Positions 42,770-50,934 of a stretch of DNA of 64,000 nt are shown one piece after another. The notes under the pieces are model-generated. The model had not been told where the DNA came from. It saw only the letters and a list, made by a program, of their open reading frames with translations, and made no database searches. Each line of letters begins with the position of its first letter. Position 1 is the stretch's first letter. Origin of the DNA: Novosphingobium sp. KA1 (GTDB lineage: Bacteria; Pseudomonadota; Alphaproteobacteria; Sphingomonadales; Sphingomonadaceae); NCBI RefSeq assembly GCF_017309955.1, contig NZ_CP021247.1, positions 2,505,001-2,569,000 of the forward strand. Direction: 5' to 3'. Made by a program: the position numbers and the translations under genes.

Positions 42770-42844
42770 TGGTGGGCGCGGCAGGGATTGAACCTGCGAC
42801 CCCACCCGTGTGAAGGGTGTGCTCTACCACTGAGCTACGCGCCC
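42770..42844 (-). tRNA. tRNA-Val (anticodon CAC)
   Basis: Cloverleaf on the minus strand: acceptor GGGCGCG/CGCGCCC, D-arm TAGCTCAGTGGTAGAGC, anticodon stem CACCC with loop TTCACAC (anticodon CAC), T-arm with GGTTCAATCC, discriminator A and an encoded CCA. Confidence 0.96.
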
Positions 42845-42876
42845 GCCGAAAGGACCGTGTCCGTCGGGGAAGCGCG

Positions 42877-42905
42877 CCTCTAGATGAGTCGGATCGAATT
42901 GACAA
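42877..42905 (-). promoter_or_regulatory. Promoter of tRNA-Val
   Basis: Minus strand TTGTCA, 17 bp, TAGAGG: the same hexamers and spacing as the tRNA-Trp promoter. The predicted transcript would begin about 26 nt before the mature tRNA. Confidence 0.7.
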
Positions 42906-42933
42906 GCGGTCATCTGCAATTAAATCGCGTGGC

Positions 42934-43221
42934 ATGACCGAAGAGAGCAAAACCGGCGCTGACGTGCCCCCCGATCACCTCGCCATCAACCCGAAGAGCC
43001 CGTTCTTCGACGAGGACAAGCTGAAGCGCGGCGTTGGCATCCGCTTCAAGGGCACCGTGCGCACCAATGTCGAGGAATATTGCATTTCCGAAGGCTGGGT
43101 CCGCGTGCAGGCCGGCAAGACGCTGGACCGCAAGGGCAATCCGCTGACGGTGAAGCTCATGGGGCCGGTCGAGGCCTGGTATGAGGACCTTGGCGAGGAC
43201 GCGCCGGTCGCCAAGCTCTGA
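42934..43221 (+). CDS. DUF3297 family small protein
   Basis: A 95-residue basic/acidic soluble protein. The DUF3297 pattern HLAINPKSPFFDEDKLKRGV is followed by GIRFKGTVRTNVEEYCISEGW, quoted here only in part, and by GNPLTVKLMGPVEAWYEDL. The family is widespread in proteobacteria without known function to me. The ATG at 42934 is chosen; no strong ribosome binding site. It diverges from tRNA-Val and is convergent with the CHAP gene. Confidence 0.85.
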   Translation: MTEESKTGADVPPDHLAINPKSPFFDEDKLKRGVGIRFKGTVRTNVEEYCISEGWVRVQAGKTLDRKGNPLTVKLMGPVEAWYEDLGEDAPVAKL

Positions 43222-43232
43222 AGCTTTAATGC

Positions 43233-43264
43233 AAGACGGGCCGCTGCGAGGCGGCCCGTCTTTC
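43233..43264. terminator. Terminator between DUF3297 and CHAP genes
   Basis: A perfect 10-bp stem GACGGGCCGC/GCGGCCCGTC with a 6-nt loop is followed by TTT on the plus strand. It lies between convergent genes. Confidence 0.8.
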
Positions 43265-43267
43265 CGA

Positions 43268-43957
43268 TCAATACGTACCGGCGATGATGGCGCCGATGGG
43301 GTCGCCATGGCGGCCCTTTTTCTTTGCGGGCAGCGGCGGGGTCTGCGATTCGGGGTAGGCCGAGGCCGAGGCCGAGGTCGCCGCGAGCCGGGCCGCGCCG
43401 AGATCCTTCACGGTGCCCGGCTTGGCATTGTAGATGAAGCCCGAAACCGGCCAGTGGGTCGTGCCCAGGTTGTGGATCGGCGCATACCAGACGCGCACTT
43501 CGCTCCAGTCGTTTTCCGGCGAGACGTCGAGCACGGTGACGTTGCGTTCGACTTGTCCGCGCCGCCCGTTGATCGGTGACCAGTTGGCGTGGCTGACGAG
43601 GATGGTGCGCGAATCGACCACCCGGCTGACCGTCGCGACATGGCCGAGTTCGGAATTGGCGTAAGGCTGCATGGCCATGACCGCACCGACGCGCGGCGTG
43701 TGGCCGGTCGCGTAGCGTCCGCGCGCCTGCTGCCACCAGGTATGGGCATCGCCGAAGATGCGGATGCCCGAAGTCTGGCGCGCATAAGGCACGCATTCGA
43801 GATAGCCGGGGCCCTTGGCGGCATCGGTGCCGCCATCGACGCCGGCCATGGAATCGTCGATGACGCCGCTCGCCGCGGCCGGATCGATGGCTGGCGCGGC
43901 CGCTGCGAGAGCGAGGCCCAGCATGATGAATCTGCGGTAACCCTTCATGTTTGCCAT
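43268..43957 (-). CDS. CHAP-domain secreted peptidoglycan hydrolase
   Basis: A 229-residue exported protein with a signal peptide (FIMLGLALAAAAPAI...AAA). The CHAP amidase/endopeptidase fold is indicated by the cysteine of YLECVPYARQTSGI (about 53) and the histidine of NSELGHVATVSRV (about 104), followed by SHANWSPI. It would cut peptide bonds in peptidoglycan. The C-terminal 40 residues are a basic, low-complexity tail. ATG 43957 or 43948 is the start. A TTAA-N7-GTAAC motif lies 40 bp upstream, in the space divergent with der. Confidence 0.88.
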   Translation of the reverse strand: MANMKGYRRFIMLGLALAAAAPAIDPAAASGVIDDSMAGVDGGTDAAKGPGYLECVPYARQTSGIRIFGDAHTWWQQARGRYATGHTPRVGAVMAMQPYANSELGHVATVSRVVDSRTILVSHANWSPINGRRGQVERNVTVLDVSPENDWSEVRVWYAPIHNLGTTHWPVSGFIYNAKPGTVKDLGAARLAATSASASAYPESQTPPLPAKKKGRHGDPIGAIIAGTY

Positions 43958-43996
43958 GTTCGGGGAGCAGGGTTAGGAGCTTCCTGAGTTATGTGG

Positions 43997-44012
43997 TTAA
44001 CGGCGCGGTAAC
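43997..44012. promoter_or_regulatory. CtrA-box-like motif between CHAP and der genes
   Basis: TTAA-N7-GTAAC, one mismatch from the TTAA-N7-TTAAC consensus of the alphaproteobacterial cell-cycle regulator CtrA. A cell-wall hydrolase downstream is a sensible target. Chance occurrence is possible. Confidence 0.35.
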
Positions 44013-44113
44013 TATTTGCGGGCCGAAATCCCAGAAATCCGTGCTTTTTTGCAGGGTCATTTCCATTTGCGGCAAATTCCCCTATCGGCGCGAATCCTTT
44101 ATCGAGTTCTATT

Positions 44114-45493
44114 ATGCTTCCCCAGGTGATCATCATCGGCCGACCCAACGTCGGCAAGTCCACGTTGTTCAACCGGCTCGTCGGCAAAAAGCTTGCGCTT
44201 GTCGACGATCAGCCGGGCGTCACGCGCGACCGTCGCTTCGGCGATGCCGAACTGCTGGGGCTCAAGTTCCAGATCGTCGACACTGCCGGCTGGGAGGATG
44301 ACGAAGACGAAACGCTGCCCGGCCGCATGCGCAAGCAGACCGAAGCGGCGCTGGAAACAGCCGACGTCGCGCTCTTCGTGGTCGATGCGCGCGCGGGATT
44401 GACCCCGCTCGACGAAGAGATCGGCCAGTGGCTGCGCGCCTCGCAGGTGCCGGTCGTGGTGCTTGCCAACAAGGCCGAGGGCCGTGCGGGCGAAAGCGGC
44501 GTGCTGGAAGCCTACTCGCTGGGTCTTGGCGAGCCGATCACCTTCTCGGCCGAGCACGGCGTGGGCATTGCCGACCTGTTCGAATCGCTGCTGCCGCATC
44601 TCGAGCCCCTCCAGCCCGAAGAGCCGGAGTTCCCCGAGGAAGAGGACGACGAAGCCCTGCTGCGCCGTCCGCTCAAGCTGGCCATCGTCGGCCGTCCGAA
44701 CGCGGGCAAGTCTACGCTCATCAACCGCATCCTCGGTGAAGACCGCCTGCTGACGGGGCCGGAAGCGGGCATTACGCGCGATTCCATCACGGTCGACTGG
44801 GAATGGACCGATCCCAAGACGCAGGAAGTGCGGCAGGTCAGCCTGATCGACACTGCCGGCATGCGCAAGCGCGCCAACGTGACCGAGAAGCTGGAGCGCC
44901 TGGCCGTGGCCGATGCGCGTCATGCCATCGACTTTGCCGAAGTGGTCGTGCTGCTGCTCGACGCCACGCGCGGGCTGGAGCATCAGGATCTCACGATCGC
45001 CTCCAAGGTGCTGGAAGAAGGCCGTGCGCTGATCATCGCGATCAACAAGTGGGACGTGGCCGAAGGGGCATCGGCCCTGTTCAACGGCATTCGCGGGGCG
45101 CTTGACGATGGTCTGGCGCAAGTGCGCGGGGTGCCGCTGCTCGCCGTGTCGGCCCGTACCGGCAAGGGTATCGACGAGTTGATCGCCACCGGCTTCTCGA
45201 TCCGCGAAGCCTGGAGCAAGCGCGTGCCGACCGCCGCGCTCAACCGCTGGTTCGACGATGCGCTTTCGGCCAATCCGCCGCCGGCGCCGGGCGGCAAGCG
45301 CATCAAGCTGCGCTACATCACCCAGGCCAAGACCCGTCCGCCGGGCTTCGTGCTGTTCGGCACCCGTCTCGACTTGCTGCCCGAGAGCTATCGCCGCTAT
45401 CTGATCAACGGAATGCGCCGCGAACTCGGTTTCGAAGCCGTGCCGATCCGCCTCAACTTGCGCATGCCGAAGAACCCCTTCGACAAGAAGTAG
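44114..45493 (+). CDS. der: Ribosome biogenesis GTPase Der (EngA)
   Basis: Double-GTPase needed for 50S subunit maturation; 459 residues. Two complete G domains each have G1 (GRPNVGKST near 9 and GRPNAGKST near 195), G3 (DTAGW and DTAGM) and G4 (NKAEG and NKWD). A KH-like C-terminal domain ends LNLRMPKNPFDKK. The first G4 reads NKAEG rather than NKxD, a frequent variation in the N-terminal domain of Der proteins. A terminator follows about 40 bp after the stop. Confidence 0.97.
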   Translation: MLPQVIIIGRPNVGKSTLFNRLVGKKLALVDDQPGVTRDRRFGDAELLGLKFQIVDTAGWEDDEDETLPGRMRKQTEAALETADVALFVVDARAGLTPLDEEIGQWLRASQVPVVVLANKAEGRAGESGVLEAYSLGLGEPITFSAEHGVGIADLFESLLPHLEPLQPEEPEFPEEEDDEALLRRPLKLAIVGRPNAGKSTLINRILGEDRLLTGPEAGITRDSITVDWEWTDPKTQEVRQVSLIDTAGMRKRANVTEKLERLAVADARHAIDFAEVVVLLLDATRGLEHQDLTIASKVLEEGRALIIAINKWDVAEGASALFNGIRGALDDGLAQVRGVPLLAVSARTGKGIDELIATGFSIREAWSKRVPTAALNRWFDDALSANPPPAPGGKRIKLRYITQAKTRPPGFVLFGTRLDLLPESYRRYLINGMRRELGFEAVPIRLNLRMPKNPFDKK

Positions 45494-45532
45494 CGCGTCC
45501 TGCCGCGACGTCCCTGACCGGGCTTCCGGCAT

Positions 45533-45579
45533 GAAAAAAGGCCCGCTTCCGCAAAGATCGCGGAAGCGGGCCTTTTTTG
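45533..45579. terminator. Bidirectional terminator between der and the AI-2E family gene
   Basis: A perfect 13-bp stem with a 7-nt loop, flanked by six As and six Ts. Confidence 0.9.
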
Positions 45580-45592
45580 TCGTGGCTTGTGA

Positions 45593-46750
45593 TCAGGAGG
45601 GGTGTGCTAGGGCTTCTGTCCGGGCGTCGTCCTGCTCGGTCGCCTCGTCGGCCAGATCGATGGCGTCGGGTTCGATCAGGCCGTCGCTGCTGCGCATCTC
45701 GCGCATCAGGTTCCACACCGAGATGAACAGGGCCGCGATCACCGGGCCGATGATGAAGCCGTTGAGGCCGAACAGTTGCAGGCCGGCAAGGGTGGCGATC
45801 AGGACCACGAAGTCGGGCAGGCGGGTGTCGCGGCCGACCAGTACCGGGCGCAGCAGGTTGTCGATCATGCCGATCACGAACATGCCGCAGAACGCGAGGA
45901 TCGAGCCCTGCCAGACCTGCCCGGTCGCCAGCAGATAGATCGCCATCGGAACCCACACGAGCCCGGTGCCCACGGCCGGCAGCAGCGAGAAGAAGCCCAT
46001 CATCACGCCCCAGAGCAGCGAGCCGGGGATGCCGAGCAGCGAGAAGATGATCCCGCCGACCAGTCCCTGCAGCACGGCGACCACCACCGTGCCCTTCATC
46101 GTTGCGCGCACGACCACGAGGAAGTTCAGGATCAGCCGGTCGCGCAAGTGCGGACGCAGCGGCAGGGCGTCGCGGATCATCTCGCCGTAATGGCGCCCGT
46201 CGCGCAGCAGGAAGAAGGTGAGGTACAGCATCACGCCCAGCGCCGCGAGGAAACTCAGCGCACCCTGTCCGGCAGAGACGAGGCGGGTGGCGAGGCCCTG
46301 CAGGCCGCTGGCGATGCCCGAGCCGAACTGGCGGCGCAGCGATTCGAAATCGGCGAGGCCGTAACGTTCGACCAGGCCCTCGACCGAATCGGGGATCGAG
46401 CCGCGCAGCTTGGCGACCATGTGGCCGATATCGAGCTGTCCGGTCGACACCTTGTCGTAGATCATCGTCACTTCCTGGACGAGGCTGACGCCAAGCAGGA
46501 TGGCCGGGATGATGAACACCGCCAGCAGTCCCAGCAGCACCAGTCCCGCGGCTGTACTGGGCTTGCCGCCCATCTTCCGGGAGAGCCTGAAGGTCAGCGG
46601 CTCGAACAGGATCGCGGCGACAACTCCCCAGAGCACGGCGCCGAAGTAAGGCGTCAGTAACCAGGCGAAGGCGGCCGAGACGATGACGACGAGAAAAGCG
46701 AAGCCGTAGTCTTCGAGGCGGTAGGGGGGCTGCGGGCGAGGACTTTCCAT
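45593..46750 (-). CDS. AI-2E family (PerM/TqsA-like) membrane permease
   Basis: A 385-residue inner-membrane protein with about eight helices: pairs near the N-terminus, a long amphipathic middle (about 115-190), then the conserved helices with LGIPGSLLWGVMMGFFSLLP and GMIDNLLRPVLVGRDTRLPDFV, which are hallmarks. Members include TqsA (autoinducer-2 export) and PerM; most export or efflux functions are unproven. The cytoplasmic C-terminus is acidic. A single gene, divergent from the S9 peptidase. Confidence 0.92.
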   Translation of the reverse strand: MESPRPQPPYRLEDYGFAFLVVIVSAAFAWLLTPYFGAVLWGVVAAILFEPLTFRLSRKMGGKPSTAAGLVLLGLLAVFIIPAILLGVSLVQEVTMIYDKVSTGQLDIGHMVAKLRGSIPDSVEGLVERYGLADFESLRRQFGSGIASGLQGLATRLVSAGQGALSFLAALGVMLYLTFFLLRDGRHYGEMIRDALPLRPHLRDRLILNFLVVVRATMKGTVVVAVLQGLVGGIIFSLLGIPGSLLWGVMMGFFSLLPAVGTGLVWVPMAIYLLATGQVWQGSILAFCGMFVIGMIDNLLRPVLVGRDTRLPDFVVLIATLAGLQLFGLNGFIIGPVIAALFISVWNLMREMRSSDGLIEPDAIDLADEATEQDDARTEALAHPS

Positions 46751-46898
46751 GCTGCTGTCTTAGCACGATTTCAGATTGCGCCAGTGGTCATCGGATGCAG
46801 GGTGGATTTTTTCGGATTGCTGGGCGACACAGGCCGTCAGCGGGCGGGGCAAATGGGCTTTCGCCTGTTCCCAAAAGATAATCCGGAGTCTGTCCGCC

Positions 46899-49001
46899 GT
46901 GCGCATCCCATTTGCCCGCATCCCTTTTGCTCTTCGCCTGGCAACGCTGGCCCTTGGCTGCAGCGTCATTCCGCTTGCACCCGTCGAGGCCGAGGCGCCG
47001 GGGCCCGAGCGCGCCTTCACGCCTGACGACCTGTTCAAGCTTTCCGGCGTCACCGACCCGCAGATCTCGCCCGATGGCAGCCGCATCGCCTATGTGCGCT
47101 CCAGCGCCGACGTGATGGTCGACAAGGCGGTTCCCTCGATCTGGCTGGTCGAGGTGGCGAGCGGCGTCCAGCGCCCATTGGTGACGGGGGCGGGCGCCCA
47201 TTTCTCGCCGGTCTGGTCTCCCGACGGCAAGCGGCTGGCCTTTGTGTCGAGCGACGGCACCGGGGCGCCGCAGCTCTACGTGCTGTGGCTGGATAGCGGC
47301 GCCAAAGTGCGGGTGACCGACCTGCCGGACAGCCCAGGCAGTGTCTCGTGGTCGCCCGACGGGCGCCAGATCGCCTATACCATGCGGGTGCCGGGCGAGG
47401 GGCTGAAGCTGGGTTCGCCGCCCGCCAACCGCCCTGAAGGCGCCAAATGGGCCGAGCCGCTCGAAGTGATCGACCGGGTGACCTACCGCGCCGATGGCGG
47501 CGGCTACGCGCAGCCCGGCTACGACCACATTTTCCTCGTCTCCGCCGATGGCGGCGCCCCGCGCCAGCTGACGTTCGGCAGTTTCGACGATCAGGGCCCG
47601 CTCTCGTGGACGCCCGACGGCAAGCGCATCCTGTTCTCGGGTAATCGCAATGCCGACTGGCAGCGCGACATCAACAATTCCGAGGTCTATGCGCTCGATC
47701 TCGCGAGTGGTGCGGTCAAGGCGCTCACCACGCGCAAGGGGCCGGACAGCGCGCCGCAAGTCTCGCCCGACGGCAAGCACGTGGCCTATCTCGGCTTCGA
47801 CGACGTGAACCGTTCCTACGAGAACACCGAGCTTTACGTGATGAACATCGACGGTTCGGGCGTGCAGGCCCTGACCGGCAGCTTCGACCATTCGATCGAT
47901 TCGATCGCCTGGTCGGGCAATGCGACCATTCTCGCCCAGTATGACGATCACGCGAAGACCTACGTCGCGCGCATCGGCCTCGACGGTGCGATCCGCAATG
48001 CGGTGGAGGGCCTGAGCCCGGGCCGGGGCTATGACCGCCCCTACACCGGCGGCGAGTTCTCGGTCTCCGCCAATGGGCGCATCGCCTATACCTCGGGCAC
48101 CACCAGCCGTCCGGCGGACCTCTGGGTCAATACCGGCGGCGCGGGCCGCAAGCTGACCGACCTCAACGGCACCTGGATGCAGGACAAGGCGATGGCGCCG
48201 GTGCGCAAGCTGGCCGTCACCGCGCCCGATGGCCGCGCGATCGATGCATGGCTGGTGACGCCGCCGGGCCTTGCGCCGGGCCAGCGCGCGCCGCTGATCC
48301 TCGAGATCCATGGCGGGCCGAACACGGCTTATGCGCCGGGCTTCGCCACCGATTACCAGCTCTACGCGGCGCACGGTTATGCGGTGCTCTATACCAATCC
48401 GCGCGGCAGCACGTCCTATGGCGAGGAGTTCGCCAACCTGATCGACCGCGCCTATCCCGGCACCGACTATGATGACCTCATGGCCGCCGTCGACGCGGCG
48501 ATTGCCGATGGCGTGGCCGATCCCGACAACCTCTTCGTCACTGGCGGTTCGGGCGGCGGGGTGCTGACCGCGTGGATCGTCGGCAAGACCGATCGTTTCA
48601 AGGCGGCGGTCACCCAGAAGCCGGTGATCAACTGGATCAGCGAGGCACTGACGATGGACGCGACCGTCTTCACCTCGCGCTACTGGTTCGACAAGAAGCC
48701 CTGGGAAGATCCGATGGAATACTGGCGCCGCTCGCCGCTGAGCCTGGTCGGCAACGTCAAGACGCCGACCATGGTCGTGGTGGGATCGGAAGACTACCGC
48801 ACCCCGGTCAGCGAGGCGGAGCAGTATTACGCCGCGCTGCAGATCCGCGGTGTGCCGACGGCGCTGGTGAAGGTTCCGGGGGCAAGCCATGGCGGCATTG
48901 CCGCACGGCCTTCGCAGTCGGCTGCCAAGGCTTCGGCGATCCTGGCGTGGTTCGACAAGTACCGGACCGACAAGGTGGCTCCGGCTGCGGACCCTAAGTA
49001 A
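46899..49001 (+). CDS. Exported S9-family prolyl oligopeptidase/acylaminoacyl peptidase
   Basis: A periplasmic serine peptidase of about 700 residues. The GTG at 46899, 10 nt after CGGAG, gives a signal-like N-terminus (ALRLATLALGCSVIPLAPVEA). A seven-bladed beta-propeller of TolB/WD40-like repeats (ISPDGSRIAYV, WSPDGKRLAFV, SPDGKHVAYL) covers about 40-420. The C-terminal alpha/beta hydrolase has the nucleophile in VTGGSGGGVL (about 550), the aspartate in GSEDYRTPV (about 630) and the histidine in GASHGG (about 662). The substrate is a peptide; no specificity can be read. Its end overlaps the nitronate monooxygenase gene by 8 bp on the other strand. Confidence 0.93.
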   Translation: MRIPFARIPFALRLATLALGCSVIPLAPVEAEAPGPERAFTPDDLFKLSGVTDPQISPDGSRIAYVRSSADVMVDKAVPSIWLVEVASGVQRPLVTGAGAHFSPVWSPDGKRLAFVSSDGTGAPQLYVLWLDSGAKVRVTDLPDSPGSVSWSPDGRQIAYTMRVPGEGLKLGSPPANRPEGAKWAEPLEVIDRVTYRADGGGYAQPGYDHIFLVSADGGAPRQLTFGSFDDQGPLSWTPDGKRILFSGNRNADWQRDINNSEVYALDLASGAVKALTTRKGPDSAPQVSPDGKHVAYLGFDDVNRSYENTELYVMNIDGSGVQALTGSFDHSIDSIAWSGNATILAQYDDHAKTYVARIGLDGAIRNAVEGLSPGRGYDRPYTGGEFSVSANGRIAYTSGTTSRPADLWVNTGGAGRKLTDLNGTWMQDKAMAPVRKLAVTAPDGRAIDAWLVTPPGLAPGQRAPLILEIHGGPNTAYAPGFATDYQLYAAHGYAVLYTNPRGSTSYGEEFANLIDRAYPGTDYDDLMAAVDAAIADGVADPDNLFVTGGSGGGVLTAWIVGKTDRFKAAVTQKPVINWISEALTMDATVFTSRYWFDKKPWEDPMEYWRRSPLSLVGNVKTPTMVVVGSEDYRTPVSEAEQYYAALQIRGVPTALVKVPGASHGGIAARPSQSAAKASAILAWFDKYRTDKVAPAADPK

Positions 49002-50046
49002 GTGAAAGTTCGGCGGCGAGCTGGGCGACCAGTTCCGCCGCCGGCATCGGCCGGGACAGCGGCGCCCCCTGTCCCGCCCATTGCGCGCCGTAAAGCGGCT
49101 CCCCCCTGGCCTTGGCCGCGGTATTGAGCGCCTTGCCGGCCAGATAAGTGCGCGGATAGGCGGGGACCGGCGGGATGCCGGGGCTTTCGCCGAACGCGGT
49201 AAAGCGGTTGGCAAGGCAGCGGGCAGGGCGGCCCGATATGGCGCGTGTCATTGTCGTATGCCGTGCCGCGTCACTGGCGAGCAGGGCGCGATAAGCGGCG
49301 TCGGCGCTGGATTCGCTGCAGGCGATGAAGGCGGTGCCAAGCTGCGCGGCCACGGCGCCAAGGTCCAGCGCGGCGCGGATACCGGCGCCGTCCATGATCC
49401 CGCCCGCCGCGATCACCGGCACCTTGCCCCAATCGGCCAGCAGCCGGGTCAGCGCGAGGGTGCCGAGCCGGTCATCCCGCGCGTCCGGATCGAACATGCC
49501 GCGATGGCCGCCGGCTTCCCACCCTTGCGCGACCAGCACGTCGATCCCTGCCGCCAGCGACACTTCCGCCTCGGCCAGACTGGTGACGCTGCCCAGCAGC
49601 AGGCAGCCCGCTGCCTTGAGTGCGGTGATGGCCTCGGGTCCGGGCAGGCCGAAGTGGAAGCTGACGACGGCGGGGTTTGCCTGTAGCACGACGTCCAGCA
49701 TGGCGGCATTGCCCGCAAAGCTGTCGTAGATCGTCTCGAGTGCGGCGGGCGGCTCGGCGCCGTGTTCGCGGAACAGCGGGGCGAGGGCATCGAGCCAGGC
49801 CCGTTCGCCTGCTGGATCGGCCTGCGGCGTCTCGTGCACGAAAAGGTTGAGGTTGAAAGGCCGGTCGGTGCGGCTTTTGAGGTCCGCGATCTGGCGGCGG
49901 GCCTCATCCGGGCCGATGGCGCCGAGCGCGAGTGAACCGAGCGCACCGGCGTTGCAGACTTGCGCGGCAAGGGCCGGCGTCGAAGTGCCCGCCATCGGCG
50001 CCTGGATCAGCGGAACGGCAAGGCCAAGGCGCGCGAGAAAGTTCAT
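48994..50046 (-). CDS. Nitronate monooxygenase family flavoprotein
   Basis: A 350-residue FMN-dependent TIM-barrel enzyme oxidising nitronates such as propionate-3-nitronate. Conserved strings are PLIQAPMAGTSTPALAA, VVSFHFGLP, VAQGWEAGGHRG, PVIAAGGIMDG and AAQLGTAFIACSES. The active-site histidine lies in GGHRG (about 183-187). Detoxification of nitronates is the usual assigned role. It is followed on the same strand by nothing; bfr lies 25 bp upstream on the same strand, so read-through from bfr is possible. Confidence 0.92.
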   Translation of the reverse strand: MNFLARLGLAVPLIQAPMAGTSTPALAAQVCNAGALGSLALGAIGPDEARRQIADLKSRTDRPFNLNLFVHETPQADPAGERAWLDALAPLFREHGAEPPAALETIYDSFAGNAAMLDVVLQANPAVVSFHFGLPGPEAITALKAAGCLLLGSVTSLAEAEVSLAAGIDVLVAQGWEAGGHRGMFDPDARDDRLGTLALTRLLADWGKVPVIAAGGIMDGAGIRAALDLGAVAAQLGTAFIACSESSADAAYRALLASDAARHTTMTRAISGRPARCLANRFTAFGESPGIPPVPAYPRTYLAGKALNTAAKARGEPLYGAQWAGQGAPLSRPMPAAELVAQLAAELSLT

Positions 50047-50071
50047 GCCTGCCCGCGCGCCTTTGTCAGGT

Positions 50072-50551
50072 TCAGGCTTCCGCCGGCTTGCTCTGGAGCT
50101 GGCAGTAGTTCTGGATGCCCATGCGCTCGATCATGTCGAACTGCTTCTCGAGGTAGTCCACGTGCTCTTCCTCGCTTTCGAGGATGCGGGCAAAGATCTC
50201 GCGGCTGACGTAGTCGCGCACGGCTTCGCAGTGGGCGATGGCTTCGCGCAGCAGCGGGATCGCGTCATGTTCGAGCGCGAGATCGGCCTTCAGGATTTCC
50301 TCGACGCTTTCGCCGATGCGCAGCTTGCCCAGCGCCTGGAAGTTGGGAAGACCGTCGAGATAGAGGATACGGTCGGCCAGCACGTCGGCGTGCTTCATCT
50401 CGTCGATCGATTCGTGCCGTTCGTATTCGGCGAGCTTCTTGATGCCCCAGTTGTCGAGCATGCGGTAATGCAGCCAGTACTGGTTGATGGCGGTCAGCTC
50501 ATTGAAAAGAGCCTTGTTGAGGAAGTCGATGACCTGCGGGTCGCCCTTCAT
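50072..50551 (-). CDS. bfr: Bacterioferritin
   Basis: Iron storage protein that forms 24-mers with heme at subunit interfaces. It has 159 residues. The ferroxidase ligands match E. coli Bfr: Glu18 in NELTAINQY, Glu51 and His54 in DEMKHAD, Glu94 in LALEHD, and Glu127/His130 in SEEEHVD. Met52, the heme ligand, is kept. It follows bfd by 103 bp on the same strand. A CCTGAA/TTCAGG inverted repeat overlaps the AGGAG ribosome binding site. Confidence 0.97.
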   Translation of the reverse strand: MKGDPQVIDFLNKALFNELTAINQYWLHYRMLDNWGIKKLAEYERHESIDEMKHADVLADRILYLDGLPNFQALGKLRIGESVEEILKADLALEHDAIPLLREAIAHCEAVRDYVSREIFARILESEEEHVDYLEKQFDMIERMGIQNYCQLQSKPAEA

Positions 50552-50561
50552 GGGGGATGCT

Positions 50562-50576
50562 CCTGAAAATTTCAGG
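50562..50576 (-). promoter_or_regulatory. Inverted repeat at the bfr ribosome binding site
   Basis: CCTGAA-ATT-TTCAGG on the minus strand, immediately followed by AG and eight bases before the bfr ATG. If it folds in mRNA, it would cover part of the CAGGAG ribosome binding site. The stem is short, so the effect is uncertain. Confidence 0.4.
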
Positions 50577-50654
50577 CGGCATTATGGGCCCGCGCAAGTG
50601 CCGAGGCAACCCGCGGAAATCCCGCGAGTGGAACCACTTGGTGCGCCGGTGCCG

Positions 50655-50849
50655 TCAGGCGGCGGCGCTGAGCGGCGCGTCGAGCGCGGAGACTTCGTCG
50701 GCGATGATGTCTTCCGCTTCCTCGATGCACTGCCCGCACTGCGGCTTGCGACCGAGGGCGGCGTAGAGGGCATGTGCATCGCCGCGGCAGCAACGGGCGG
50801 CGGTGCGCAGGTCGGTTTCCTTGATGGCGTTACAAATGCAAACGTACAT
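50655..50849 (-). CDS. bfd: Bacterioferritin-associated ferredoxin
   Basis: A 64-residue [2Fe-2S] protein that reduces and mobilises iron from bacterioferritin. The cluster ligands are Cys4, Cys6, Cys38 and Cys41 (MYVCICNAI and KPQCGQCIEEA), the exact family spacing. AGAGGA precedes ATG 50849. It lies upstream of bfr in the same direction and probably forms an operon with it; a Fur-like site is near its promoter. Confidence 0.95.
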   Translation of the reverse strand: MYVCICNAIKETDLRTAARCCRGDAHALYAALGRKPQCGQCIEEAEDIIADEVSALDAPLSAAA

Positions 50850-50883
50850 GTGCGAATCCTCTTGGAGCCCCATCATATGCAAC

Positions 50884-50898
50884 TGCAAATGGATCGCA
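50884..50898. promoter_or_regulatory. Candidate Fur-type iron box upstream of bfd
   Basis: TGCAAATGGATCGCA lies 35 bp upstream of the bfd start in an AT-richer patch. It has the TGC...GCA ends and partial dyad symmetry of alphaproteobacterial Fur boxes. The location upstream of an iron-release gene makes it plausible; binding is not shown. Confidence 0.4.
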
Positions 50899-50934
50899 AT
50901 AGCATTCTGAATCGCCGAAAATCCGCGAGAAATG

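Noticed and set aside
46788..49214. 808-codon minus-strand open frame opposite the S9 peptidase
   Set aside because: Antisense shadow without domains; the plus strand has the complete catalytic triad.
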